From positions 1 to 15,038 of the forward strand of contig JAGHAO010000001.1 of the NCBI GenBank assembly GCA_021161495.1: 15,038 nt of DNA. Direction: 5' to 3'. A program made the position numbers and the translations under genes. Source of the DNA: Caldisericaceae bacterium. Its GTDB lineage: Bacteria > Caldisericota > Caldisericia > Caldisericales > Caldisericaceae. This document shows, one piece after another, positions 6,513 to 12,394 of this stretch (position 1 is its first letter; each line of letters begins with the position of its first letter). The notes under the pieces were generated by a model, which saw only the letters and a list, made by a program, of their open reading frames with translations, ran no database searches and was not told where the DNA came from.

Positions 6513-8861
6513 TTACTCCTCCTTATCTTTGACAGTTAAGCCTTTTTCTTCAAGGACTTTTTTAACCATATCCTGTGTAACCGGAACTTCCTTGAAATCA
6601 TATCCAATGGCATCATAAATTGCATTCAGAATCGCAGGTGCGACACCGATCATAGGGTGTTCGCCCAAACCTCTTGCGCCGAAAGGCCCCACCGCATCAG
6701 GGGTTTCTATAAACTTAACCGTCTGCTTTCCAGGCAGATCTTCGATACGCGGAAGTTTGTACCTAATGAGGTCGGGGTTAGCAATCTCTCCGTTCTCTTT
6801 AAAACGCACCTCTTCCATAAGAGTTTCTCCAATGCCCATAAGAACTCCTCCGAGAACCTGCGCTTCGGCTCCTTTCGGGAAAATTACTTTACCTACGTCA
6901 ATCGAAGTTGCAAAATGATCTATATAAACTTTTCCCGTTCTTTTATCTATTTTTACTTTACAACCCTGGAAACCCATCGTATAACTTCCGCCGGTTCTTC
7001 CCATCCCGGTTTCCGGATCCGGCCCTTGAACCCCGGGGAGTCTGAAATAACTCGTAACATCAACAACTTCACCTATCGTGGTGCCGTCTTCCGTGACGTA
7101 CCCCCTGCAAATATCTTTCACCGCAACTTTTACATCGGGGTAGGACCTGTCATAAACGTATTCTCCGTCATATTCAAGCATATCCGGATCACGTTTCAGC
7201 ACGAGAGACGCATTTCTTTTGAGTGCATCGATCGCTTTATTTGCAGCACGTATAATTGCATTACCCCCTTGGAATGTAAACATCGAACCGACAGTTTGCC
7301 ATTCCCAGGGAGAATACTGCGTATCTATTTCATTATAGACCTTAATCTTTTCAGGCGGCATTTTCAGGGCCTCTGCCGCAATCTGCCTTGCAACAGTCCA
7401 AAGGCCTTGCCCTACGTCACCCCCGGCCATATTCAGAGAAACAGTCCCGTCAACGTTAAACTTTATATGGCAACCTTTGGAAGCAAATGTCGCCGCTTTC
7501 GGCGCCTTGATTAACCCCGCATAACCCACTCCGTAAAGGTAATTTTCGTCTTCTTTAACTTCTACCTTGGGAGGAATTGCCTCCAAAACACTTTCCGTAC
7601 ATTTAAAGAGATCTCCGTCCGATTTTTTGAATTTTTCCCCGACAACATTCGTTTTTCCGTCGGTTATATAATTTTTCTTTCTTAGTTCTATGGGAGACAT
7701 ATCCAATTTCCTTGCAAGCATATCCATTATTCGCTCAATGGCAAATTCCGCTTCCGGATGCCCGTACGCACGAAGTGCACCCACAGGCGGAGTATTTGTA
7801 TAAACCGAATACCCCTTAACGTGAGCATTAGGAAAATAATAAACACCACCGGATGTCTGAACGGCAACTATAAGTATGTTAGATCCCGTATCCGCATAAG
7901 CACCGGTTGAAAGATACAAAGTTTCTTCAAGTGCGGTTAACTTACCGTCTTTTGTTGCCCCTACTTTTACACGTGCCCTGATTCCCCTTCCTATGAATGT
8001 GCTTGTAAAATCCTCTTTTCTCGTAAGACGCAATTTTACGGGCCTACCGGGAACGAAGCTCGCAATGTATGCAACAAGCGGTTCAATTCCGGGATCCGAC
8101 TTGTATCCGAAACATCCTCCGATATGCGGAATGTGAACTCTCACATCGCTGATATTCTTACCAAAGAACTCGGCAACCTGTTCTCTCACGGCAAAAGGAC
8201 CGACATTCGCCGTCCAGATTTCCACAGTTCCGTCAAGATGATGAAGCGCAATTGTCGCATGCGGTTCTATCGCAACAGAAGACATATGGTGGAAATTAAA
8301 CTCATCTTCCACGACAACGTCGGCTTCCTTAAAACCCTTTTTCACATCCCCTTTCTTGATTTCATACGTAATTGCTATGTTCGTACCCGGAGTGGGCTTA
8401 TAAAGCGGCGTAACGTAAAAATATTTTTCACTGTGTTCATGTATCAAAACAGCGTCTTTCTTCATTGCGTCAAGCGCGTCCGTATAAACAGGCAGGGGTT
8501 CGTATTCAACTTTGATTTTGCTTAACGCGGCACGCGCATGCCTCTCCGTGTCCGCAATGACAGCAGCAACAGGTTCACCGATGTACCTTACCTTATCAAC
8601 CGCCATGGGAAGCCTGTCGTGAAGGCAATCCCCGAACGGGTGCTTAATGTTCTTGCCGGTTACAACTTTCACAACACCCGGCATCTTTTCCGCTTCGGAA
8701 GTGTCAATTGATAAAATTTTTGCGTGAGCGTACTTAGGGTACAAAATTTTTGCGTAAAGCATTCCCGGGAGTCTGATGTCGTCGACAAAAATAGCTTTTC
8801 CCGTAATTCTTTCAACAGCACTCGGCCTTTTCGCATCCTTACCGATGTATTTATACTCCAT
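6513..8861 (-). CDS. Molybdopterin-binding subunit of a xanthine dehydrogenase/aldehyde oxidoreductase-family hydroxylase
   Basis: Catalytic subunit (782 residues) of a molybdenum hydroxylase. The N-terminal a/b hammerhead domain includes KRPSAVERITGKAIFVDDI (11-29). Cofactor-binding loops follow: GGCFGYK (248-254), ALRAYGHPE with Arg364 (362-370), GGDVGQG (480-486), and GPFGARGLGEHP with the invariant base Glu734. The start is ATG with AAGGAGG five bases upstream. At the position where bovine xanthine oxidase has GGFGGKE with substrate-contacting Glu802, this protein has FGYKS. FGYK is reminiscent of Desulfovibrio aldehyde oxidoreductase, which also works without FAD. The Arg880 counterpart (Arg364) is kept. 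Thus hydroxylation of a purine, another N-heterocycle or an aldehyde are all possible. It is first in the operon with its [2Fe-2S] partner, an amidohydrolase and a BMP-type importer, which favours a heterocycle. Confidence 0.94.
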   Translation of the reverse strand: MEYKYIGKDAKRPSAVERITGKAIFVDDIRLPGMLYAKILYPKYAHAKILSIDTSEAEKMPGVVKVVTGKNIKHPFGDCLHDRLPMAVDKVRYIGEPVAAVIADTERHARAALSKIKVEYEPLPVYTDALDAMKKDAVLIHEHSEKYFYVTPLYKPTPGTNIAITYEIKKGDVKKGFKEADVVVEDEFNFHHMSSVAIEPHATIALHHLDGTVEIWTANVGPFAVREQVAEFFGKNISDVRVHIPHIGGCFGYKSDPGIEPLVAYIASFVPGRPVKLRLTRKEDFTSTFIGRGIRARVKVGATKDGKLTALEETLYLSTGAYADTGSNILIVAVQTSGGVYYFPNAHVKGYSVYTNTPPVGALRAYGHPEAEFAIERIMDMLARKLDMSPIELRKKNYITDGKTNVVGEKFKKSDGDLFKCTESVLEAIPPKVEVKEDENYLYGVGYAGLIKAPKAATFASKGCHIKFNVDGTVSLNMAGGDVGQGLWTVARQIAAEALKMPPEKIKVYNEIDTQYSPWEWQTVGSMFTFQGGNAIIRAANKAIDALKRNASLVLKRDPDMLEYDGEYVYDRSYPDVKVAVKDICRGYVTEDGTTIGEVVDVTSYFRLPGVQGPDPETGMGRTGGSYTMGFQGCKVKIDKRTGKVYIDHFATSIDVGKVIFPKGAEAQVLGGVLMGIGETLMEEVRFKENGEIANPDLIRYKLPRIEDLPGKQTVKFIETPDAVGPFGARGLGEHPMIGVAPAILNAIYDAIGYDFKEVPVTQDMVKKVLEEKGLTVKDKEE

Positions 8862-8956
8862 AACTACCTCCTTAATATATATAAATACAAATATACTTCC
8901 CCATTTGTGCTTTAACCCCCTAGTCCCCCATCAAAGATCACAGAATTTATTTTTTT
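8862..8956 (-). promoter_or_regulatory. G-rich 5' leader of the hydroxylase/importer operon
   Basis: About 95 nt lie between the predicted transcription start and the ATG. In the RNA it holds three G-tracts (complements of 8925-8929, 8916-8920 and 8899-8902), then an AU-rich stretch and AAGGAGG. I could not match it to any riboswitch class and see no strong stem. The 7-base word ATCAAAG occurs on the plus strand at 8930-8936 and again in the promoter spacer at 8977-8983. Regulatory role is speculative. Confidence 0.3.
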
Positions 8957-8962
8957 AGATAA

Positions 8963-8990
8963 AGTATAGGCATAAAATCAAAGTTGTCAA
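8963..8990 (-). promoter_or_regulatory. Promoter of the hydroxylase/amidohydrolase/importer operon
   Basis: On the minus strand a consensus -35 TTGACA (8985-8990) is followed after 16 bp by TATACT (8963-8968), placing the start near 8956. It begins 12 bp past the stop codon of the biotin ligase gene, so the seven-gene operon has its own strong start although birA reads in the same direction. Confidence 0.75.
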
Positions 8991-9001
8991 GAGTTTACAC
9001 T

Positions 9002-9688
9002 TCAAAAATCAATTATAGTGCCATTTCTAACTTTTATAACATCGGAACCGGTTTTTATAATGAGGTTTCCTTCCCCGTTCACACCCAAAGCGGTTCCGCT
9101 TATAATTTCTTCTCTTACCTTAACCCTAACACGTTTATTCAGAAAAATAAGATGATTGTTGTATTCGCAGACAAACGGGGAAAATCCGGAAGATACGTAT
9201 TCGGAAAACATCTCCTCTTGCGTTTTAAGAATTTTATTCAGAAGTTCCGTTTTGCCGATTTTAATATTACCTTTCAACGTAGTTGCAATACCGGTTAAGA
9301 CATTCGGAACTTCATTTTCCACGTTTATACCGATCCCGGCAAAAACTGTTTTTCCCGATATTTTCGTGAGTATACCGGCTAATTTTTTTCCGTTCAAATA
9401 AATATCATTAGGCCATTTTACACGGACATTAGCAAAACACAGCGACTCCAAAACTCTTATTATGGGTAGAGACAAAAATAGAGAAAGTGCTTCACTGTTT
9501 TCCGCATAGAACACCTCGGTAAACCAGAGCCCTCCCGAAGGGGATTCCCACCTCCTTCCGTACTGTCCATAACCTCCCGTCTGAATTTCGGAAACAACAA
9601 CAAACGGAGGATAGACTATACCGGCAATCTTCTTCGCAAATTCCATCGTGGAATCCGTTTCCTTCAAAAAAATTCTTGTTTCGAACAT
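9002..9688 (-). CDS. birA: Monofunctional biotin-[carboxyl-carrier protein] ligase
   Basis: Attaches biotin to the carrier lysine of biotin-dependent carboxylases via biotinyl-AMP. At 228 residues it is the short class without the N-terminal DNA-binding domain, so it should not act as a repressor. Motifs: DST (12-14) near the start; the biotinyl-adenylate loop GGYGQYGRRW (38-47), a variant of GRGRRGR; GGLWFT (52-57); KWPNDI (91-96) with the catalytic Lys; and KLAGIL (102-107). A small C-terminal domain follows. No ribosome binding site precedes the ATG; instead a TATACT hexamer ends 6 nt before it, so the mRNA is predicted to be leaderless. It is divergent from mogA, sharing a 59-bp intergenic region. 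No biotin-dependent enzyme is identifiable in the window. Confidence 0.93.
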   Translation of the reverse strand: MFETRIFLKETDSTMEFAKKIAGIVYPPFVVVSEIQTGGYGQYGRRWESPSGGLWFTEVFYAENSEALSLFLSLPIIRVLESLCFANVRVKWPNDIYLNGKKLAGILTKISGKTVFAGIGINVENEVPNVLTGIATTLKGNIKIGKTELLNKILKTQEEMFSEYVSSGFSPFVCEYNNHLIFLNKRVRVKVREEIISGTALGVNGEGNLIIKTGSDVIKVRNGTIIDF

Positions 9689-9694
9689 AGAAAC

Positions 9695-9722
9695 AGTATA
9701 ATCAATTCGGATTTTGAATAAA
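9695..9722 (-). promoter_or_regulatory. Predicted leaderless promoter of birA
   Basis: TATACT on the minus strand (9695-9700) ends exactly 6 nt before the ATG (A at 9688), so a start at the usual distance falls on the A of ATG. The -35 is weak (TTTATT at 9717-9722, spacer 16) and overlaps the -35 of the divergent mogA promoter. Confidence 0.5.
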
Positions 9723-9741
9723 CAACGTTTTAGATTATTAT
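9714..9741 (+). promoter_or_regulatory. Predicted leaderless promoter of mogA
   Basis: TTGAAT (9714-9719), 16-bp spacer, TATTAT (9736-9741). Six bases separate the hexamer from the ATG at 9748, which puts the expected transcription start on the A of ATG. No Shine-Dalgarno sequence is present upstream. Confidence 0.5.
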
Positions 9742-9747
9742 ATTATT

Positions 9748-10269
9748 ATGATTAAGGTTGCACTGATAATCGCAAGTGATACGAGAAGTAGGGGCGAAAA
9801 CAAAGACGAAACAATCCCCGCGCTGAAAGAATATATTAAAAAGCAGGGGTGGAGTTTTCTCGGAGCAAGTATTGTCCCGGACGAAAAAGACGCCCTGAAG
9901 GAAAAAATGATATTCTATTCGGATACGGAGAAGGCGGATTTAATCCTCACAAGCGGAGGAACCGGGTTCGCAAAAAGAGATGTGACACCGGAGGCAACAA
10001 AAGAAGTAATTGAAAAAGAAACCCCCGGTTTTCCCGAAGCAATGAGAATGAAAACTTACGATATAACTCCACTTTCGATTTTATCGCGCGCCACTGCCGG
10101 AATAAGGGGAAATACATTGATAATAAATCTACCGGGGAATCCCAAAGGGGCAACGGAATGCCTCGACGTAATAAAAGAAGCAATTCCTCATGGAATAGAA
10201 ATAATACAAGGGAGGTTAGGAACAGATGGAAGAACAGCTGAGAAACTTAAACAAAATAGAAGGAGTTAA
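9748..10269 (+). CDS. mogA: Molybdopterin adenylyltransferase family protein (MogA/MoaB-like)
   Basis: Single MoCF-domain protein (173 residues) expected to adenylate molybdopterin before metal insertion into molybdenum or tungsten cofactor. It opens IKVALIIASDTRSRGENKDE, the typical N-terminal strand and loop. SGGTGFAKRDVTPEA (about 68-82) is the core substrate-binding motif with a conserved Asp, and LPGNPKGA (about 131-138) is the second conserved loop. Length is normal for MogA/MoaB, far shorter than MoeA. MogA and MoaB homologues cannot be told apart with certainty by eye. It fits the neighbouring Mo-hydroxylase, which needs this cofactor. The gene appears leaderless, and its 3' end overlaps the next gene by 44 bp. 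Confidence 0.9.
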   Translation: MIKVALIIASDTRSRGENKDETIPALKEYIKKQGWSFLGASIVPDEKDALKEKMIFYSDTEKADLILTSGGTGFAKRDVTPEATKEVIEKETPGFPEAMRMKTYDITPLSILSRATAGIRGNTLIINLPGNPKGATECLDVIKEAIPHGIEIIQGRLGTDGRTAEKLKQNRRS

Positions 10270-10576
10270 AGGAAGCGCAATAGTAAGCAACGAAGGGCTT
10301 ATGGTTTTGTCTTTGCTTCCGTCCGATGTGGATCCGGATGCCGTGGCCGGAATGGCGGCAAGCAACTTCAGAAACAGTTCAACCGTTGCAAAAGTTTTGA
10401 ACGCAGGCAAAACAAGAAAGGTAATAATAGAAACCGACACCGATTTTATCATATTTTCTACGATAGGGAACGGTTTCCTCGCCGTAATCTCCGATAAAAA
10501 CGTTAACTTGGGATTGCTCAAAATAAGAATTGAAAAAGCGGTCAGGGAAATAAAGGCAAAAATCTTGGAAGGCTAA
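10226..10576 (+). CDS. Roadblock/LC7 domain protein
   Basis: A 116-residue single-domain protein of the Roadblock/LC7 (MglB-like) family. The pattern is an N-terminal helix with LNKIEGVKGSAIVSNEGLMV (9-28), a helix with VAGMAASNF, a strand with RKVIIETD and the closing GFLAVISDKNVNLGLLKIRIEKAVREI helix. Such proteins dimerise and commonly regulate small GTPases or act as scaffolds. ATG has GGAGG ten bases upstream, inside the mogA reading frame, with which it overlaps by 44 bp in another frame. No small GTPase lies beside it, so its partner is elsewhere or it serves another role. Its stop codon overlaps that of the opposing ROK gene. Confidence 0.88.
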   Translation: MEEQLRNLNKIEGVKGSAIVSNEGLMVLSLLPSDVDPDAVAGMAASNFRNSSTVAKVLNAGKTRKVIIETDTDFIIFSTIGNGFLAVISDKNVNLGLLKIRIEKAVREIKAKILEG

Positions 10577-11514
10577 ACGTAAACGTCTTTTCCCGTGAGT
10601 CTTTCGAACGATAAATGTGCCGCACCTATGGCACCCGCATCGTTTTTCAGTATGCTCTCCGTAATTCGGACGCTCGGAAGAAACGATTTCAACGCATACT
10701 CAGGCAACAATTCACGGACTTTCTCCACAATTAAGCCGGACTCGGTAACACCTCCCCCAAATACGACAAATTCCGGATTAAAAATATTAATCAAATTGCC
10801 CGTTGTCATCGCAAGATACTTCACTGCGTTTTCAAACGCTTTAACGGCAAGAGGATCTCCTCTTTTTGCAAAGTAAGCAATGCGCCTTGCGTCTATTTTA
10901 TCGATTTCCGTTTTTGCACCGCGTCGTTTTCTGTTTAGGACAAATCTTTCTATTCCTTTTCCGGAAGATTCCGTTTCAAGGCAGCCTCTTTTACCGCAAT
11001 TACATTTAAGGCCGTTCAGCCTCACCGTAATATGCCCGAACTCGCCTGCAAACCCGTCTTTCCCCACATACAACTTTTCCGAGAGTAAAATTGCGCCGCC
11101 TACTCCCGTTCCGACGGCAACAAACAAAGCGTTTTTAACATTTTTCAACACGCCCGCCCTGCTTTCTCCGAACAGTGCGACATTTACATCGTTATCTATA
11201 AAAACAGGGACGCCAAGGGTATCGGAAAGCAAAGAAGAAAGCGGAACATCGGAAAGACCTCCGAGATTAGTGAGAAATACGGCGACACCTTTCCACGGGT
11301 TCACCATCCCGGCAATACCTATCCCTACGGCACGGATACGAGAAATCATACTTGCTTCGGAAAACCCCTTACGAACAACAGAAACTATGTCATCGGATTT
11401 TTCTATTTTCCCCGTAGGAAAAGAAAAAATTTTAAGCAGCCTCAGTTCTTTGTCCGTTACCGCAAACTTAACCTTTGTCCCGCCAAAATCAACACCCAAA
11501 TACCCTCCTTCCAT
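10573..11514 (-). CDS. ROK-family sugar kinase (glucokinase-like)
   Basis: Cytosolic ATP-dependent hexose kinase of the ROK family, 313 residues. The phosphate-binding motif DFGGTK is at 9-14. The catalytic Asp109 lies in FIDNDVN (105-111), followed by AVGTGVGGAIL (133-143). The zinc site is His161 (GEFGH) with CNCGKRGC (Cys171, Cys173, Cys178), followed by Glu180. Lack of an N-terminal DNA-binding domain makes it a kinase rather than a ROK repressor. Glucose is the most common substrate, but N-acetylmannosamine or other sugars are possible. The ATG is six bases after a TATACT hexamer, suggesting a leaderless mRNA. Oddly, codons 2-4 contain AAGGAGGG, which could instead serve a TTG at codon 6, giving a protein five residues shorter. 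Monocistronic; tail-to-tail with the Roadblock gene and head-to-head with the Phd/YefM gene. Confidence 0.92.
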   Translation of the reverse strand: MEGGYLGVDFGGTKVKFAVTDKELRLLKIFSFPTGKIEKSDDIVSVVRKGFSEASMISRIRAVGIGIAGMVNPWKGVAVFLTNLGGLSDVPLSSLLSDTLGVPVFIDNDVNVALFGESRAGVLKNVKNALFVAVGTGVGGAILLSEKLYVGKDGFAGEFGHITVRLNGLKCNCGKRGCLETESSGKGIERFVLNRKRRGAKTEIDKIDARRIAYFAKRGDPLAVKAFENAVKYLAMTTGNLINIFNPEFVVFGGGVTESGLIVEKVRELLPEYALKSFLPSVRITESILKNDAGAIGAAHLSFERLTGKDVYV

Positions 11515-11520
11515 ATAAAG

Positions 11521-11548
11521 AGTATACGAACATTTCCGGTTTCGGCAA
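11521..11548 (-). promoter_or_regulatory. Promoter of the ROK kinase gene, predicted leaderless
   Basis: On the minus strand TTGCCG (11543-11548), 16-bp spacer, TATACT (11521-11526), then six bases to ATG (A at 11514). The -35 box is 3 bp from the -35 of the divergent Phd/YefM operon promoter, so the two are back-to-back and could be co-regulated. Confidence 0.55.
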
Positions 11549-11551
11549 ATA

Positions 11552-11579
11552 TTGACTTATGCATTTTTATTACTATAAT
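11552..11579 (+). promoter_or_regulatory. Promoter of the Phd/YefM-MobA-like-ABC importer operon
   Basis: TTGACT (11552-11557), 16-bp spacer, perfect TATAAT (11574-11579). Transcription should start near 11586, which excludes the in-frame ATG at 11581 and supports the ATG at 11611 as translation start, with a leader of about 25 nt holding AAGGAGG. Confidence 0.8.
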
Positions 11580-11601
11580 AATGACCATAGAAATGCATAA
11601 G
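11556..11601. promoter_or_regulatory. Perfect 9-bp inverted repeat, candidate operator
   Basis: CTTATGCAT (11556-11564) and its exact reverse complement ATGCATAAG (11593-11601) flank the -10 box. Each arm contains the palindrome ATGCAT; the centres are 34 bp apart, about three helical turns. The left arm sits just inside the -35, while the right arm lies in the leader next to the Shine-Dalgarno sequence. Only one arm is in the transcript, so it should act as DNA. The obvious candidate ligand is the Phd/YefM-type protein encoded immediately downstream, by analogy with autoregulating antitoxins. Confidence 0.5.
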
Positions 11602-11610
11602 GAGGCAAAG

Positions 11611-11808
11611 ATGCTCGAAGTAGTCAACGCAACGGAAGGAAAGAAAGAATTCTTGCAACTGATAGAGCGGTGCAAGGAAAATCCGTTTCTCATAACAAAA
11701 AACGGAAAACCTGTTGCCGTGTTGATGGATGCCGAAACTTACGAGAAAATAATGGAGACCCTGAAATTTTATATGTATCCGGAAATTAAAAATAAAATCA
11801 ATGAATGA
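11611..11808 (+). CDS. Phd/YefM-family antitoxin-like protein without an evident toxin
   Basis: A 65-residue protein beginning MLEVVNATEGKKEFLQLIE, then ENPFLITKNGKPVAVLMDAETYEKIMETL. This is the Phd/YefM fold: an N-terminal strand/helix DNA-binding part (about 1-45), the hallmark K-N-G-K-P-V-A-V-L-M strand, and a C-terminal tail that in true antitoxins wraps the toxin. AAGGAGG is five bases upstream of this ATG; the ATG at 11581 precedes the predicted transcription start. The tail here is short, and the next gene does not resemble Doc, YoeB, RelE or a PIN-domain toxin. Together with the inverted repeat around its promoter, this suggests an orphan antitoxin acting as an operon repressor. A true toxin-antitoxin role with a novel partner cannot be excluded. 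Its 3' end overlaps the next gene by 8 bp. Confidence 0.85.
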   Translation: MLEVVNATEGKKEFLQLIERCKENPFLITKNGKPVAVLMDAETYEKIMETLKFYMYPEIKNKINE

Positions 11809-12394
11809 AAAACTTTTACTGATGAACGGAGCCGAAATAAAATTCACTTCAATCGGAATTACTTACTCCGATAATGGCAAATTGATTTTAATAAAATTCA
11901 AAGATCCCGGGGCCGAAATGTTCGTTTCTCTTGTTCTTCTGGCCGCAAATGAAGAAAGGTTATCTCGCGCTCTGAAATTATACAGAAAGTTCAAATCCGT
12001 TAGCGAGATAAAAGAAACCATTATTGTGGGCAATCGATTGTCCGATAAAAACATCCTGAGGGCGTACAACGATATAAAATTCGTAATAAACCCGAAGCCG
12101 GAATCGCCCATAATTACCTCCCTGAAATATGCAATTTCATCCGTAAGCAATTTTTCAAAGTATATAATCGTCTGCCCCGTAAGTAAAAGAACTCTTGAAA
12201 GCGAAGGCCTTTCAAAATTTATTGAAAAAACAATAAATAAGAATTTGAAATTCAGCGTTCCGTTGATAAACAAAAAAAGACTTCATCCCATAATGATAAG
12301 AAGATCCGAATTTGAAAAAATCAGAAGAAATAGAAAAGAACAGGGCCTGAAATATCTTTCAAAAAAACTCTTTACGGAGGTTGAAATAGGATAA
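11801..12394 (+). CDS. Divergent MobA/MocA-like nucleotidyltransferase, probably catalytically inactive
   Basis: A 197-residue protein with no certain identification. Residues 44-190 follow the order of MobA/MocA-type NTP transferases. LVLLAANEERLSR (44-56) stands where LAAGxSxRMG is expected, ETIIVGN (72-78) matches the second strand, and INPKPESPIITSLKYAI (96-112) matches N-P-x-x-x-x-G-x-x-S-S-L-x-x-G. YIIVCPVSKRTLE (121-133) stands where the catalytic G-D-x-P motif is expected, KKRLHPIMIRR (158-168) matches R-R-G-H-P, and a final helix follows. The nucleotide-binding Gly, the motif Lys and the metal-binding Asp are all missing, hence the inference of a pseudoenzyme. An N-terminal strand-rich extension of about 42 residues is extra. 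Its start overlaps the Phd/YefM stop by 8 bp with no ribosome binding site of its own, and its TAA shares one base with the next ATG, so translation is probably coupled. Alternative: a new toxin partner. Confidence 0.6.
   Translation: MNEKLLLMNGAEIKFTSIGITYSDNGKLILIKFKDPGAEMFVSLVLLAANEERLSRALKLYRKFKSVSEIKETIIVGNRLSDKNILRAYNDIKFVINPKPESPIITSLKYAISSVSNFSKYIIVCPVSKRTLESEGLSKFIEKTINKNLKFSVPLINKKRLHPIMIRRSEFEKIRRNRKEQGLKYLSKKLFTEVEIG

Noticed and set aside
6657..7514. 285-codon plus-strand frame opposite the molybdopterin subunit gene
   Set aside because: Antisense to an intact conserved gene, no promoter or ribosome binding site, no recognisable domain.
8899..8929. Intramolecular G-quadruplex in the hydroxylase operon leader
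   Set aside because: Only three G-tracts of four or more are present; a fourth is missing, so a simple one-strand quadruplex is not supported.
11581..11610. Upstream in-frame ATG as start of the Phd/YefM protein
   Set aside because: The predicted transcription start near 11586 lies downstream of it, and AAGGAGG is placed for the ATG at 11611.
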